Below the pieces are notes generated by a model. The model was not told where the DNA came from and searched no databases. It saw only the letters and a list, made by a program, of their open reading frames with translations. A DNA stretch of 64,000 nucleotides, from the NCBI GenBank assembly GCA_963746315.1, contig CAVVAR010000003.1, positions 744,001 to 808,000 of the forward strand, given 5' to 3'. This document shows positions 8,718 through 17,405 of this stretch, one piece after another. How positions within the stretch are numbered: the first letter of the stretch is position 1; every line of letters starts with the position of its first letter. The translations under genes were made by a program, and so were the position numbers. This DNA is from Ga0077555 sp963746315 (lineage in GTDB: Bacteria; Pseudomonadota; Alphaproteobacteria; Rhizobiales; Hyphomicrobiaceae).

Positions 8718-9830
8718 ATGCCCTTCAGGCCCAACCAAGGAAGTACCCTCATCGTGGCTCCAACTCGCAGGCAAGACCCGAGCGCCGCACGCGCTGCGTC
8801 CGTCGCTGACGTTGATCCTACGTCTGCAGACGGCGTAGCCGGCGCTGTTGACGCGGTATCGACTGGGGACGCGCCGCTTATCGTACCCGAGCCTGAAGCC
8901 AATGGGGTGCAGGCCGACGCGACGACGCCTGGAATCCCGCGCATCAGCACGCTCAGTCTTGCTGAGCGCAGGCGCAGCCCGGAGGTTATCCGCCACGCCT
9001 TCGAGACGGGCGAGTACCCATACCAGAGCCGTCTCCGGACCAAGGACTACGAGAGCCAGATGGGCGCGCTCCAGGTCGAGCTGCTCAAGGCCCAACGCTA
9101 CATCAAAGAGACTGGTGAGCGCATCGTCGTCCTCTTCGAGGGCCGCGACGCCGCCGGCAAGGGCGGCACGATCAAGCGCTTCATGGAGCACCTCAACCCG
9201 CGTGGCGCCCGCGTCGTCGCGCTCGAAAAGCCCTCCGAGCGTGAGCAGTCCCAATGGTACTTCCAGCGCTACATCGAGCATCTCCCCGCTGCCGGCGACA
9301 TCGTCCTGTTCGACCGCTCCTGGTACAACCGCGCCGGCGTCGAGCGCGTGATGGGCTTCTGCAAGCCGAACGACTACCTCGAGTTCATGCGCCAGTGCCC
9401 CGAGCTCGAGCGAATGCTCGTCCGCTCCGGCGTCCGCCTTTTCAAATACTGGTTCTCGGTCACCCGCGAGGAGCAGCGCCGCCGCTTCGAGGCGCGCAAG
9501 ACCGACCCGCTCAAGCAGTGGAAGCTGTCGCCCATCGACCTTGCCTCGCTCGACAAGTGGGACGACTACACCGAGGCCAAGGAGGCGATGTTCTTCTACA
9601 CCGACACCGCCGATGCGCCCTGGACCATCATCAAGTCCGACGACAAGAAGCGCGCCCGCCTCAACGCCATGGTGCACTTCCTGTCCGAGATCGACTATCC
9701 CGACAAGGACCGCGCTGTGGCTCGCGGGCCGGATCCGCTGATCGTTGGATCTACGGTCCATGTCATCGGCAAGGACCAGCACATTCTCGGCAAGTCGCTG
9801 CATCCCGATAAGCGGCGTACCACTCGGTAG
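8718..9830 (+). CDS. ppk2: Polyphosphate kinase 2 family protein
   Basis: The ATG at 8718 gives 370 residues (a TTG lies two codons upstream). Residues 1-80 are an unconserved Ala/Pro/Asp-rich leader. The PPK2 domain follows: IVVLFEGRDAAGKGGTIKRF holds the Walker A motif (about 141-153), LEKPSEREQSQWYFQRYI the following conserved block, and IVLFDRSWYNRAGVERVMGF the Walker B plus lid-anchoring residues (about 196-213). The C-terminal KSDDKKRARLNAM is also typical. PPK2 enzymes use polyphosphate to phosphorylate nucleoside mono- or diphosphates. The single-domain layout fits class I (NDP kinases), though the class cannot be fixed by eye. It is divergent from the BA14K gene across about 270 nt with no other feature seen. 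Confidence 0.92.
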   Translation: MPFRPNQGSTLIVAPTRRQDPSAARAASVADVDPTSADGVAGAVDAVSTGDAPLIVPEPEANGVQADATTPGIPRISTLSLAERRRSPEVIRHAFETGEYPYQSRLRTKDYESQMGALQVELLKAQRYIKETGERIVVLFEGRDAAGKGGTIKRFMEHLNPRGARVVALEKPSEREQSQWYFQRYIEHLPAAGDIVLFDRSWYNRAGVERVMGFCKPNDYLEFMRQCPELERMLVRSGVRLFKYWFSVTREEQRRRFEARKTDPLKQWKLSPIDLASLDKWDDYTEAKEAMFFYTDTADAPWTIIKSDDKKRARLNAMVHFLSEIDYPDKDRAVARGPDPLIVGSTVHVIGKDQHILGKSLHPDKRRTTR

Positions 9831-9893
9831 GACGTGCATCCCAAGCCGATGCGTGTCGAGCTGGCTCGGCCTAGGCCCAAGCCATCGCTGCCT

Positions 9894-10730
9894 TCACGGT
9901 CCGACTCTGACGACGGTGCCGTTCGAGAGGCCCACCAGCACAACGGGGCGCTTGCCGCCATCGACGGCAAAGTCTCGCGCTGCTGGCGCCGGCAGTGGCT
10001 TGCGCGCAATTTCGCGAACGCCGCCTCTGAACGCGAGGAAACGAAGCGAGCGGCGGTCCAGCGTTGGCACCGCAAGGTCGGCATAGCCGTCGCCGTCGAA
10101 ATCGGCCACGGCCGACAGCCCGAGCTCTCGCGAACCCGCCACGTGGTTCGAGGTGTCGGGGACGGATGCGATCTCCACCAGCCGCCCGCCCTTGAGGGCC
10201 AGGATCCGCAGCATTCCGAGCACATGAGGCATCTGCACATAGGCGATGTCCAGGCGTCCGTCGCCGTCGAAATCGGCGATCCCAGCGGGATTGAGCCACG
10301 TATTCTGCCGCCCCGTCGGAGGGCCTTGCGCGATGATTTGAAGGCGGTCCCCCTTAAGGCCCACAACCACGAGCGAGGCGCCGCGGCCCTGCTCGGAGCG
10401 CACCACGACGATCTCGTCCTTTCCGTCGTTATCCAGGTCGGCGAGGCGAGGCTGGCGGTCCTCGAAAACGGCCCGCTCCGGCAGTGTCAAGCGGCGGACG
10501 CCGCCGGAAGCCAGCCGGACGGCGAGCGTGCCCGCCTCGTAACGGGCACCGAGCACGAAGTGGCTGTAGCGGGGCGTGGCGTCTGCAAGCCAAGCCTCTG
10601 TGATGCCTTTCGAGCCACGCGCCACGCGCAGATCTGGTATGGCGCCTGGATAGCCGTTGGCTCTTGCTGGAGCCGGCAAAAGGCTCAGCACGGCAGCAGG
10701 CAGGAGGAAAAGGACCGCCAAGCGAATCAA
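9894..10730 (-). CDS. Secreted FG-GAP/VCBS repeat protein
   Basis: The 278-residue protein starts at a TTG (10730), since no ATG is available, and has a signal peptide (LAVLFLLPAAVLSLLPAPARA). At least three FG-GAP calcium-binding motifs are visible: LADLDNDGKDEIVVV, IADFDGDGRLDIAYV and VADFDGDGYADLAVP. They are spaced by 60-75 residues and flanked by beta-propeller-like strands. The function is probably structural or binding in the periplasm or on the surface. It is convergent with ppk2 (63 nt apart) and lies 120 nt downstream of hisF. Confidence 0.8.
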   Translation of the reverse strand: MIRLAVLFLLPAAVLSLLPAPARANGYPGAIPDLRVARGSKGITEAWLADATPRYSHFVLGARYEAGTLAVRLASGGVRRLTLPERAVFEDRQPRLADLDNDGKDEIVVVRSEQGRGASLVVVGLKGDRLQIIAQGPPTGRQNTWLNPAGIADFDGDGRLDIAYVQMPHVLGMLRILALKGGRLVEIASVPDTSNHVAGSRELGLSAVADFDGDGYADLAVPTLDRRSLRFLAFRGGVREIARKPLPAPAARDFAVDGGKRPVVLVGLSNGTVVRVGP

Positions 10731-10852
10731 GCGCGCCTGCGATCAGACGTGGACGTTCCCATCTGACCGATCGTCCGCCTCCGGTCCAATGACGCGTGGA
10801 CAAGAATGCGTGACCGGTCCGCCCCGGCAAGGCGCGTCCCGCACTCGTCGGC

Positions 10853-11629
10853 CTATCCGTCCAGCCGCATGGCAAGCCCGGCCTCCGCCATGTGCCGCTT
10901 GGCCTCGCCGATCGAGTACGTGCCGAAATGGAAGATCGAGGCGGCGAGCACGGCGCTGGCATGACCGTCCCTCACGCCTTCCACGAGGTGGTCGAGCGTA
11001 CCGACGCCGCCCGACGCGATCACCGGGACGGATACCGCGTCTGCCACGGTCCGGGTCAGCGCGATGTCGAAGCCGGCCTTGGTCCCGTCGCGGTCCATGG
11101 ACGTGAGCAGGATTTCGCCGGCCCCCAGTGCGACCACCTCGCGGGCATACGCGACCGCGTCGATCCCCGTCGGCTTGCGGCCGCCATGCGTGAAGATCTC
11201 CCACCGCGGCGTCTCGCCGTCAGGCGACACTCGCTTGGCGTCGATCGCCACCACAATGCATTGCGAGCCGAATTTCTCCGCGCCTTCTGCCACGAACTCG
11301 CGCCGGTTGACCGCCGCCGTGTTGATCGAGACCTTGTCGGCACCCGCCTGCAGCAACCGCCGAATGTCGTCCAGCGTCCGTACGCCACCGCCGACCGTGA
11401 GCGGCATGAAGCAGCGTTCCGCCGTCTGTTCCACGATGTGAAAGATCGTGTCCCGGTTCTCGTGGCTTGCCGTGATATCGAGGAAGCACAGCTCGTCCGC
11501 CCCCGCCGCGTCGTAGGCGGTGGCAGCCTCTACCGGATCGCCCGCATCGATCAGGTCGACGAAGCTCACGCCTTTGACGACGCGGCCGTCCTTGACGTCG
11601 AGGCAGGGGATCAGGCGGACCTTCAGCAT
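10853..11629 (-). CDS. hisF: Imidazole glycerol phosphate synthase, cyclase subunit
   Basis: HisF of 258 residues. It opens with MLKVRLIPCLDVKDGRVVKG, where the Asp in CLDV is the catalytic acid. TVGGGVRTLDDIRRLL and GADKVSINTAAV are the phosphate-binding strands, LTSMDRDGTKAGFD has the second catalytic Asp, and VIASGGVGTLDHLVEG closes the barrel. With HisH it makes imidazole glycerol phosphate and AICAR from PRFAR. An alternative start three codons upstream (11638) is possible. It overlaps the upstream DUF1194 gene by 7 nt. No hisH, hisA or hisE is present in the window, so the gene is outside a compact his operon here. Confidence 0.95.
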   Translation of the reverse strand: MLKVRLIPCLDVKDGRVVKGVSFVDLIDAGDPVEAATAYDAAGADELCFLDITASHENRDTIFHIVEQTAERCFMPLTVGGGVRTLDDIRRLLQAGADKVSINTAAVNRREFVAEGAEKFGSQCIVVAIDAKRVSPDGETPRWEIFTHGGRKPTGIDAVAYAREVVALGAGEILLTSMDRDGTKAGFDIALTRTVADAVSVPVIASGGVGTLDHLVEGVRDGHASAVLAASIFHFGTYSIGEAKRHMAEAGLAMRLDG

Positions 11630-12390
11630 TGTTTGCATATCCTGGCGGTGTGACCGACCAGTCGTACCCGCCCGGCCGGTAGATCGGCAATCTCGATGAT
11701 CAGCTTCTTGAGGATCGCGTCCGCGAACTCCGCAAAGCTCTGGGCCGGCACCATGAACGAGTTGGGCCCGCCGATGACATTGTTGAGGTAGTGCTCGTCG
11801 AGCGTAGGGTCGAGCTCCAGTATTGGCAGTCCGTTGATCACGACGCCGCTCGCGATGGCCTCGTCCCGGGCTACGCTCGCGGGCCGGCCGCGATTGTTGC
11901 CCCCGTCGCCCGATACGTCGATCACGCTGCGCGCCCCGGAATGCGGGCATTCTGCCAGCAGTCGGGCGCCATAATCGATAGCGCCGCTGATTGAGGTGCC
12001 TCCGGAAAAAAGCCGCCGCGGGGAGGCGTCGATCGCCTCTGCGAGCGCATTCGTCTCATCCTCGTTCGAAATCACCGTCCATGGTATCACCTGCACCTGC
12101 AGCGCCGGACCGGTCCACTGCATTATGGTCACGGCGATCTTGCCGAGCGCACCCGATCGAATCGCATTCAGCACTCTCGGATTGCGAAATGCCGCTGCGT
12201 AGCCCTGCTTCTGCAACTCGAAGCGGGTCTCGTTGACGCTCCCGGAGGCATCGACGGCCAGCACCAGCCGAAGATCGACGGCATCCGCGAAAGCCGGTCG
12301 CGCCAGCCCGAGCACGATCGAGAGCAGGACGGCCGACGCGATGACGACACGCTCGCTCCATACCGTTACAACGCGCCACATGCGGCCCAT
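11623..12390 (-). CDS. DUF1194 (von Willebrand A-like) secreted protein
   Basis: From the ATG at 12390 the protein has 255 residues (an ATG at 12423 adds 11, but GAGGTGG precedes 12390). An N-terminal hydrophobic signal ends near FADAVD. The domain begins with LRLVLAVDASGSVNETRFEL, whose DASGS is the MIDAS metal site of VWA domains. The rest follows DUF1194: ALGKIAVTIMQW, RRLFSGGTSISGAIDYGARLL, SVIDVSGDGGNNRG and YYLNNVIGGP-like HYLNNVIGGPNSFM. The family is common in alphaproteobacteria and has no assigned function. Its 3' end overlaps hisF by 7 nt, which suggests coupled translation. Confidence 0.82.
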   Translation of the reverse strand: MGRMWRVVTVWSERVVIASAVLLSIVLGLARPAFADAVDLRLVLAVDASGSVNETRFELQKQGYAAAFRNPRVLNAIRSGALGKIAVTIMQWTGPALQVQVIPWTVISNEDETNALAEAIDASPRRLFSGGTSISGAIDYGARLLAECPHSGARSVIDVSGDGGNNRGRPASVARDEAIASGVVINGLPILELDPTLDEHYLNNVIGGPNSFMVPAQSFAEFADAILKKLIIEIADLPAGRVRLVGHTARICKQC

Positions 12391-12558
12391 GGCTGTCGCA
12401 CCACCTCGTCGGTTAGCCAGCATAGGCTATTAGAGCCCAACCTGACCTTCGCGAGAATAGACGAACACGTGATCGCCCCGCGAGCCCCCTGGTGTCGTCG
12501 CGTCGGTGCCCGTTCTCGATCCGGCAATCCGGTGGCTCTCGTCGCCGGCTCGGCCGCT

Positions 12559-15327
12559 TCAGGCCGATACGGCCTCGCCACGGAGCACGCCCGCCAATAG
12601 CTCCCGGATTGTCGTCTGTCGCTCCGGCGACAGGATCTTCTTGTTCGTCAGGTCGGTTACGTAGAAGGCGTCGACGGCCCGTTCACCGAAGGTCGTGATG
12701 TGCGCCGACGTGATGTCCAGGCTGAGATCGGACAGCGCCGACGTCACCTCGTAGAGCAGGCCGGGTCGATCCAGCCCGACGACCTCGATCACGGTGAACT
12801 GATCGGACACCTGGTTGTCGATGATGACCTCGGGATCCACGCTGAACGCCTGCAGCGGTCCTTTCGCCTCGCGGCGCTTCCCCATAAGGCTGTCGAGGCG
12901 CGTCTCGCCCTTCAAGAGCTTTTCGATCGTTTCGCCGATCCGGCGGGCCCGGCGCTCCTCGTCCTCGTCGTGATCGAGTTCCCGCTTCAACAGGAAAGTG
13001 TCGAGTGCCGCACCGTCGCGAGTCGTTGTAATTTGCGCGCCGACGATGTTGGCACCCGCCGCCGCACAGGCGCCGGCGAACATCGACAAGAGCCGCGCAT
13101 GGTTCGGTGCCAGCACTGTAAGCTCGGTCACGGCCGTGAACGCGTCGGTCGCATGCTGCGTTGCGAATGGAATGTTGCGACCTGCCGCGGAGGTGGCGAG
13201 CCTCAGGTGCTGCAGTTGCCGTTTGGTGTCTGTCCTCAGCCAGTAGTCGTCGTAATGCCGCTGGACGAAATGCTCGAGCGTCGCGGCGTCCACGCCTTTA
13301 GCCGCTGCCCGAAGTGCAGCCTTGGCCTCGGCGACGCGCTCCGCCGCTCCCGAGCTCCTTTGGCGGCCTTCTACCAGCGGCAGCGTTTCATAGTAGAGCG
13401 TCCGCAGGAGCTGCCCCTTCCAGCCGTTCCACGTCGTCGGGCCGACGGCCCGGATGTCGGCTACGGTCAGGATCAGCAGCAGCTTCAACCGTTCCGCCGT
13501 CTCGACGATATCCGCGAAATCGCGGCTGGTCTTCGGATCGGAAAGGTCTCGGCTCTGCGCAATGGTGCTCATGTCGAGGTGGTGCAGCACCAGCCACTCG
13601 ACGAGGTCGGTCTCCTGCGCGCTCAAGCCGAGGCGCGGGCACAATTGGCGGGCAATGCGGGCGCCCGCAATCGAATGATCCTCCTCTCGCCCTTTTGCGA
13701 TGTCGTGCAGCAACGCCGCCACGTAGAGAACGCGTGGGTTCTCGAGCGAGTTGATCAGCTGATGTGAGAGCGGATGCGCCTTCTGCGCTTCGCCGCGCAG
13801 GATCTCGGACACGACGCCCACCGTCCGGATCAGGTGCTCGTCCACCGTATAGTGATGATACATGTTGAATTGCATCATCGACACCACCGCGCCGAACTCG
13901 GGCACGAACCGGCCGAGCACCCCCGCCTCGTTCATCCGTCTCAGCGTCGCCTCTGGGTTTCCAGGCGCCGTCAGCAGCGACAGGAATATGCGATTGGCCT
14001 CGGCATCGTTGCGGACCTCGTCGCCGATCAGCCTCAACGACTGCCAGATCAGTCGCAAAGCAGCGGGGTGAACGCGCGCATGCGCCTCCTCTGCGTAGGC
14101 AAAGAACCGGATCAGATTGACCGGATCGCGCTCGAAGGCTTTGGCGTCGGCGACGTTGAGCCGACCGTTGTCGATCCGGAAATCGCTGGTTCGGCGGATG
14201 CGCCGCCGCATGCGCCAGCCCAGCGGATCGAGAATGGCATCGATCGCAGGCGTCCTGACCAGTTGCTGCATCTCCAGCGTCGCGCACAGGATCGTCGTCA
14301 GGTCACCGACGTTCTTGGCCACCAGGAAGTAGTGCTTCATGAAGCGCTCGACCGCCCGCAGACCGCCGCGGTCCACATAGCCGAGCCGCCCGGCTAGCGC
14401 CGGTTGGCGGTCGAATGACAGGCGCTCCTCTGGCCGTCCGGCCAGGAAATGGAGGTGACAGCGCACGGTCCAGAGAAAATCCTCGCAGCGTCGAAAAGTG
14501 CTTTGCTCGGCCGACGTGAAAATCGCGGGCGCGGGAGCAGTGCCGTTGCCTGATCCGATCGCGAGATAGCGCACCAGCCAGTGGAGGGTGTGCAGATCCC
14601 TGAGACCGCCCTTGCCGTCCTTGATGTTCGGCTCGACGAGATAGCGCGAGGCGCCCGAGCGCTGGTGGCGCTGATCCCGCTCGGCAAGTTTCGCCTCGAA
14701 GAACTGGCTCGCTGTTCCGCGGATCACTTCGGCGGCCAGTCGCCGGTCGAGATCTGCCGCCAGGCCACGGTCGCCGAGGATGAGGCGGGTGTCGAGCAGC
14801 GACGTGCGGATCGTCATGTCGGCGTTGGCGAAGCGGATGGTCTGGTCGACCGTACGAACCGCATGCCCCACCTTCTGCCCGAGATCCCAGAGCAGCATGA
14901 GCATGTACTCGATCACGCTCTCGCCCCAAGCCGTCTGCTTGTAGGGAAGCAGGAACAGGAGATCGATATCCGAGCCGGGAGCCATTAGGCCGCGCCCATA
15001 GCCACCTGTGGCGAGAATCGCCATGCGCTCGGCATCGTCCGGATTATCGGTCCGATAGACATGGATCGTGGTGTAGTCGTAGAGCAGACGGATCAGCTCG
15101 TCCTGGAAGTGGCTGAGGCCCTCCGCGCACTGTCGCCCCTTGCCGTCCGCCTCGAGCGTCAGCCGGGCCTGATCGCGCGAGTCCTTGAGCAGTGACTTCA
15201 GCCGATCGAGGATCATCGGCCGGGACTCCACCGCGTTGTCGCCACTGGCCCGGAATAGCCCCGTGAGCTCGACACGCAGGGCCTTCGGATCAAAGTAGGG
15301 CGTCGCGAACACGGACGTATTGCTCAT
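12559..15327 (-). CDS. glnD: [Protein-PII] uridylyltransferase/uridylyl-removing enzyme
   Basis: GlnD of 922 residues from the ATG at 15327 (AAAGG upstream; an in-frame ATG at 15366 adds 13). The nucleotidyltransferase core has ATGGYGRGLMAPGSDIDLLF (residues 107-125) with the catalytic Asp pair. A middle HD domain shows AALLHDIAKGREEDHS and EWLVLHHLDMS, the uridylyl-removing site. Two ACT domains end the protein (ELTVLAPNHARLLSMFAG and FTVIEVVGLDRPGLLYEV), which sense glutamine. The enzyme uridylylates PII when nitrogen is short and reverses this when glutamine is high. It is complete, and its length is usual for alphaproteobacteria. A 160-bp double palindrome lies upstream. Confidence 0.95.
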   Translation of the reverse strand: MSNTSVFATPYFDPKALRVELTGLFRASGDNAVESRPMILDRLKSLLKDSRDQARLTLEADGKGRQCAEGLSHFQDELIRLLYDYTTIHVYRTDNPDDAERMAILATGGYGRGLMAPGSDIDLLFLLPYKQTAWGESVIEYMLMLLWDLGQKVGHAVRTVDQTIRFANADMTIRTSLLDTRLILGDRGLAADLDRRLAAEVIRGTASQFFEAKLAERDQRHQRSGASRYLVEPNIKDGKGGLRDLHTLHWLVRYLAIGSGNGTAPAPAIFTSAEQSTFRRCEDFLWTVRCHLHFLAGRPEERLSFDRQPALAGRLGYVDRGGLRAVERFMKHYFLVAKNVGDLTTILCATLEMQQLVRTPAIDAILDPLGWRMRRRIRRTSDFRIDNGRLNVADAKAFERDPVNLIRFFAYAEEAHARVHPAALRLIWQSLRLIGDEVRNDAEANRIFLSLLTAPGNPEATLRRMNEAGVLGRFVPEFGAVVSMMQFNMYHHYTVDEHLIRTVGVVSEILRGEAQKAHPLSHQLINSLENPRVLYVAALLHDIAKGREEDHSIAGARIARQLCPRLGLSAQETDLVEWLVLHHLDMSTIAQSRDLSDPKTSRDFADIVETAERLKLLLILTVADIRAVGPTTWNGWKGQLLRTLYYETLPLVEGRQRSSGAAERVAEAKAALRAAAKGVDAATLEHFVQRHYDDYWLRTDTKRQLQHLRLATSAAGRNIPFATQHATDAFTAVTELTVLAPNHARLLSMFAGACAAAGANIVGAQITTTRDGAALDTFLLKRELDHDEDEERRARRIGETIEKLLKGETRLDSLMGKRREAKGPLQAFSVDPEVIIDNQVSDQFTVIEVVGLDRPGLLYEVTSALSDLSLDITSAHITTFGERAVDAFYVTDLTNKKILSPERQTTIRELLAGVLRGEAVSA

Positions 15328-15377
15328 GGTAGGCCTTTGGCGGCGAGATGGGCGATGCCAGCCCATGCTTCCGGCGC

Positions 15378-15538
15378 TAGTGTGGCGGTTTGGAAGTCCG
15401 CTTCATTCTTTCGGCAAACTCTGAAAGCGGACTTCCAAACCGCCACACTAAGCTCATGGTGTAGCTAGTGTCCTTTCGACCACGAAGCTCGCCTCGAGCC
15501 AGCAGCACGATGAAGCGAGCTTCGCGGTCGGGACACTA
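15378..15538. repeat. Two tandem palindromic repeat elements with shared TAGTGT/ACACTA ends
   Basis: The first element is a perfect 26-bp inverted repeat (15378-15403 with 15425-15450) around a 21-nt centre. The second, starting 16 bp later, pairs 15466-15492 with 15515-15538 with one mismatch and a 3-nt bulge. Both begin with TAGTGT and end with ACACTA, so they look like members of one small palindromic or MITE-like family. No coding potential is seen. Lying between the nuclease-fold gene and glnD, they could also act as a terminator. Confidence 0.8.
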
Positions 15539-15663
15539 TCCGCCCGCACATTAAACCGCATCGCGGTTGAGGCGCCAGCCTGAGGGTTCGACGGCACGCG
15601 GCCAGTGCCAGCAACGGTGATGGGATGACGAGCGTCGGGCAGTAGACGCTGGCGCCCCCGGAG

Positions 15664-16947
15664 TTATCCGTTCTGCGCGTTCCGCCACCCCGCGGCCTCG
15701 GCTTCGTCCTGCGTGCAGAACCAGCGCTCCCCCCGCCTCTTCCGCACGCGCACGCGGGCGTAGTTCGCGGTCCAGGGCAACAGGTAGACCCGCTCGTCGC
15801 CTCGAACGCGGCCTTTGATCGGGCAGCCGTCCGGCGCCTCCCGCTTTGCCGCCGCCCACAGGCGGTCGCGCCAGACCGCAGGACGCTCCGGCTCCGGCGA
15901 GCTCCAGATGCCTGCCTTCGCGGTCTTGGCGGCGTCCTCGGCTTGGCGATACGCTGTCATCAGCCCGGAGTCGGCGAAAACATGACCTGCCTTGACCAGT
16001 GCCTCGCCGATATCGGCGTCCCTTGCCCGGCACTGGCCGCTCGCAATGCCGGTCGCGTCCCGAGTGCCGACCACACACGTGATCACCTGGGATTGTACCA
16101 GGCGCTGGACCGCCTCGCGAGCCTCCTGCCCGCACGGCCAAGTGCGGCCGCCCGGACGTGCTCCAGTCCGCAGGCAGCGCTGATTGCCATCGGGCGCCTC
16201 GATGCCGGCGAGCCGCACTTTTCGAGCCCCGATCCGCAGCAGGTCGGTGCCGATCACACTGGCCCGGCCGGATACGGTCTCACCACCCGTAAAGGGCAAC
16301 GCCGGTAGGCTCGCGAGGCGAGGCAGCGTCAGACCGCCAGGCATCAGCGATACGCCCATCGCACCGACAACAGCGACAGCGACTGCCACACCTGCAGCCA
16401 GCCATGGGCGCGTCGGCAAGCCGGTCACCGGCGCAACGAGCCGCGTCGGCAAGGCCGCGTGACCCAGCCAGAGTGCCGGACCTATCCCGAGCGCGATGCA
16501 CATCCCGCCGATGCACAACGCGGCGATCGCCTCCCCGTCCAATCCCTTTGCCCCGAGCGTCCAGCGCGCGATGCCAGCCACCCCGGCGATCAGCCCGATG
16601 AACGTCAGTGGCCCGGCGACACCCGGCCGGCCGAGCAGATCGACAGCCTTTGCGATCCACGTCCCCAAAGCCCGCACTGTCGCCGCCAGCCCCCACCCGG
16701 CCCGGGTAGTCATCGCAAGTCCTATTTGGCTGCACATTGCCAGCACGCGACGCATGGCGTCGCCAATGCGCCGCGCGCCGCTCTTGGCAAGCACATCGGC
16801 CGCGGCTCCTGCTGCTTTCGCGCCATCGGCGACCTGCGCACCCAGGGCGTGAGCCTTCTCGCGGCGCGCGTCGCGGCGCAGCTTGATTGTCGTGCGGACG
16901 TATTGATGCCACTCGAATCCTTCGTCTCGCTTTTTCCAGCGGAACAT
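15664..16947 (-). CDS. Membrane protein with C-terminal thermonuclease-like (SNase) domain
   Basis: From the ATG at 16947 (GGGGGA upstream) the protein has 427 residues. Residues 1-80 are charged (KLRRDARREKAHALG). Then come about four hydrophobic segments (GPLTFIGLIAGVAGIA, AIAALCIGGMCIALGIG, PWLAAGVAVAVAVVGAMG). A C-terminal SNase-like fold shows RIGARKVRLAGIEAPD, CGQEAREAVQRLV, and CRARDADIGEALVKAGHVFAD. The Arg of VRLAGIEAP matches SNase Arg35, but the Glu of the usual APE is Asp here, and the usual DGDT loop reads IGTDLLR. Catalysis is therefore doubtful. A final segment (DGCPIKGRVRGDERVYLLPW, then TQDEAEAAGWRNA) resembles the small module often attached to such proteins. Confidence 0.72.
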   Translation of the reverse strand: MFRWKKRDEGFEWHQYVRTTIKLRRDARREKAHALGAQVADGAKAAGAAADVLAKSGARRIGDAMRRVLAMCSQIGLAMTTRAGWGLAATVRALGTWIAKAVDLLGRPGVAGPLTFIGLIAGVAGIARWTLGAKGLDGEAIAALCIGGMCIALGIGPALWLGHAALPTRLVAPVTGLPTRPWLAAGVAVAVAVVGAMGVSLMPGGLTLPRLASLPALPFTGGETVSGRASVIGTDLLRIGARKVRLAGIEAPDGNQRCLRTGARPGGRTWPCGQEAREAVQRLVQSQVITCVVGTRDATGIASGQCRARDADIGEALVKAGHVFADSGLMTAYRQAEDAAKTAKAGIWSSPEPERPAVWRDRLWAAAKREAPDGCPIKGRVRGDERVYLLPWTANYARVRVRKRRGERWFCTQDEAEAAGWRNAQNG

Positions 16948-17405
16948 GCGTCTCGATCCCCCTCGCTGGTCGCGGTGTTTTGCCAGCCTCTCGGCGGCGT
17001 TCGATCGCGGCCACCGCGCCGACCACGACGAATCGCCGATCGGCGACGCAGTTCGCAGCATCAAATATGGCGGAATGTGACCTTACCGTGTCCCGGACGG
17101 ACACGAGGCCACCACCGTGTCGCCGGACGGACGCACTAATCGAGGGCCCACTCGGGCGATGCCGCTCGATCTTCCGGCGACTCCAGCGAGGCCAGGCAGT
17201 GTGGCTGCGTTAACCGTCTCGGCCTCTCGGCTGCTGCCGCCGTTAATCTTTCGTTAAGCAACTCATATCGCTGCGCCTGCCAGCGCTACTCTCATCGTAG
17301 TTGAATAGCCTGCCAGGTCGGCAACTTAAGATTACACAATGAAGTAGGTTGGTGTACCAGAGGTTGATGAAGCTTCTCCGTTTCACCAACCAGAGAGGTG
17401 GTTCC
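16948..17405. other. Divergent intergenic region with small hairpins
   Basis: This 458-nt gap between divergent genes should hold both promoters, but I see no confident sigma-70 box. Two inverted repeats are visible: CGTGTCC/GGACACG near 17088-17106, and GGTTGGTG (17347-17354) with CACCAACC (17384-17391). The second ends just before the GAGAGGTGG ribosome site of the 17406 gene and could form in its leader. The stretch from 17240 is more AT-rich than the surroundings. Confidence 0.4.
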
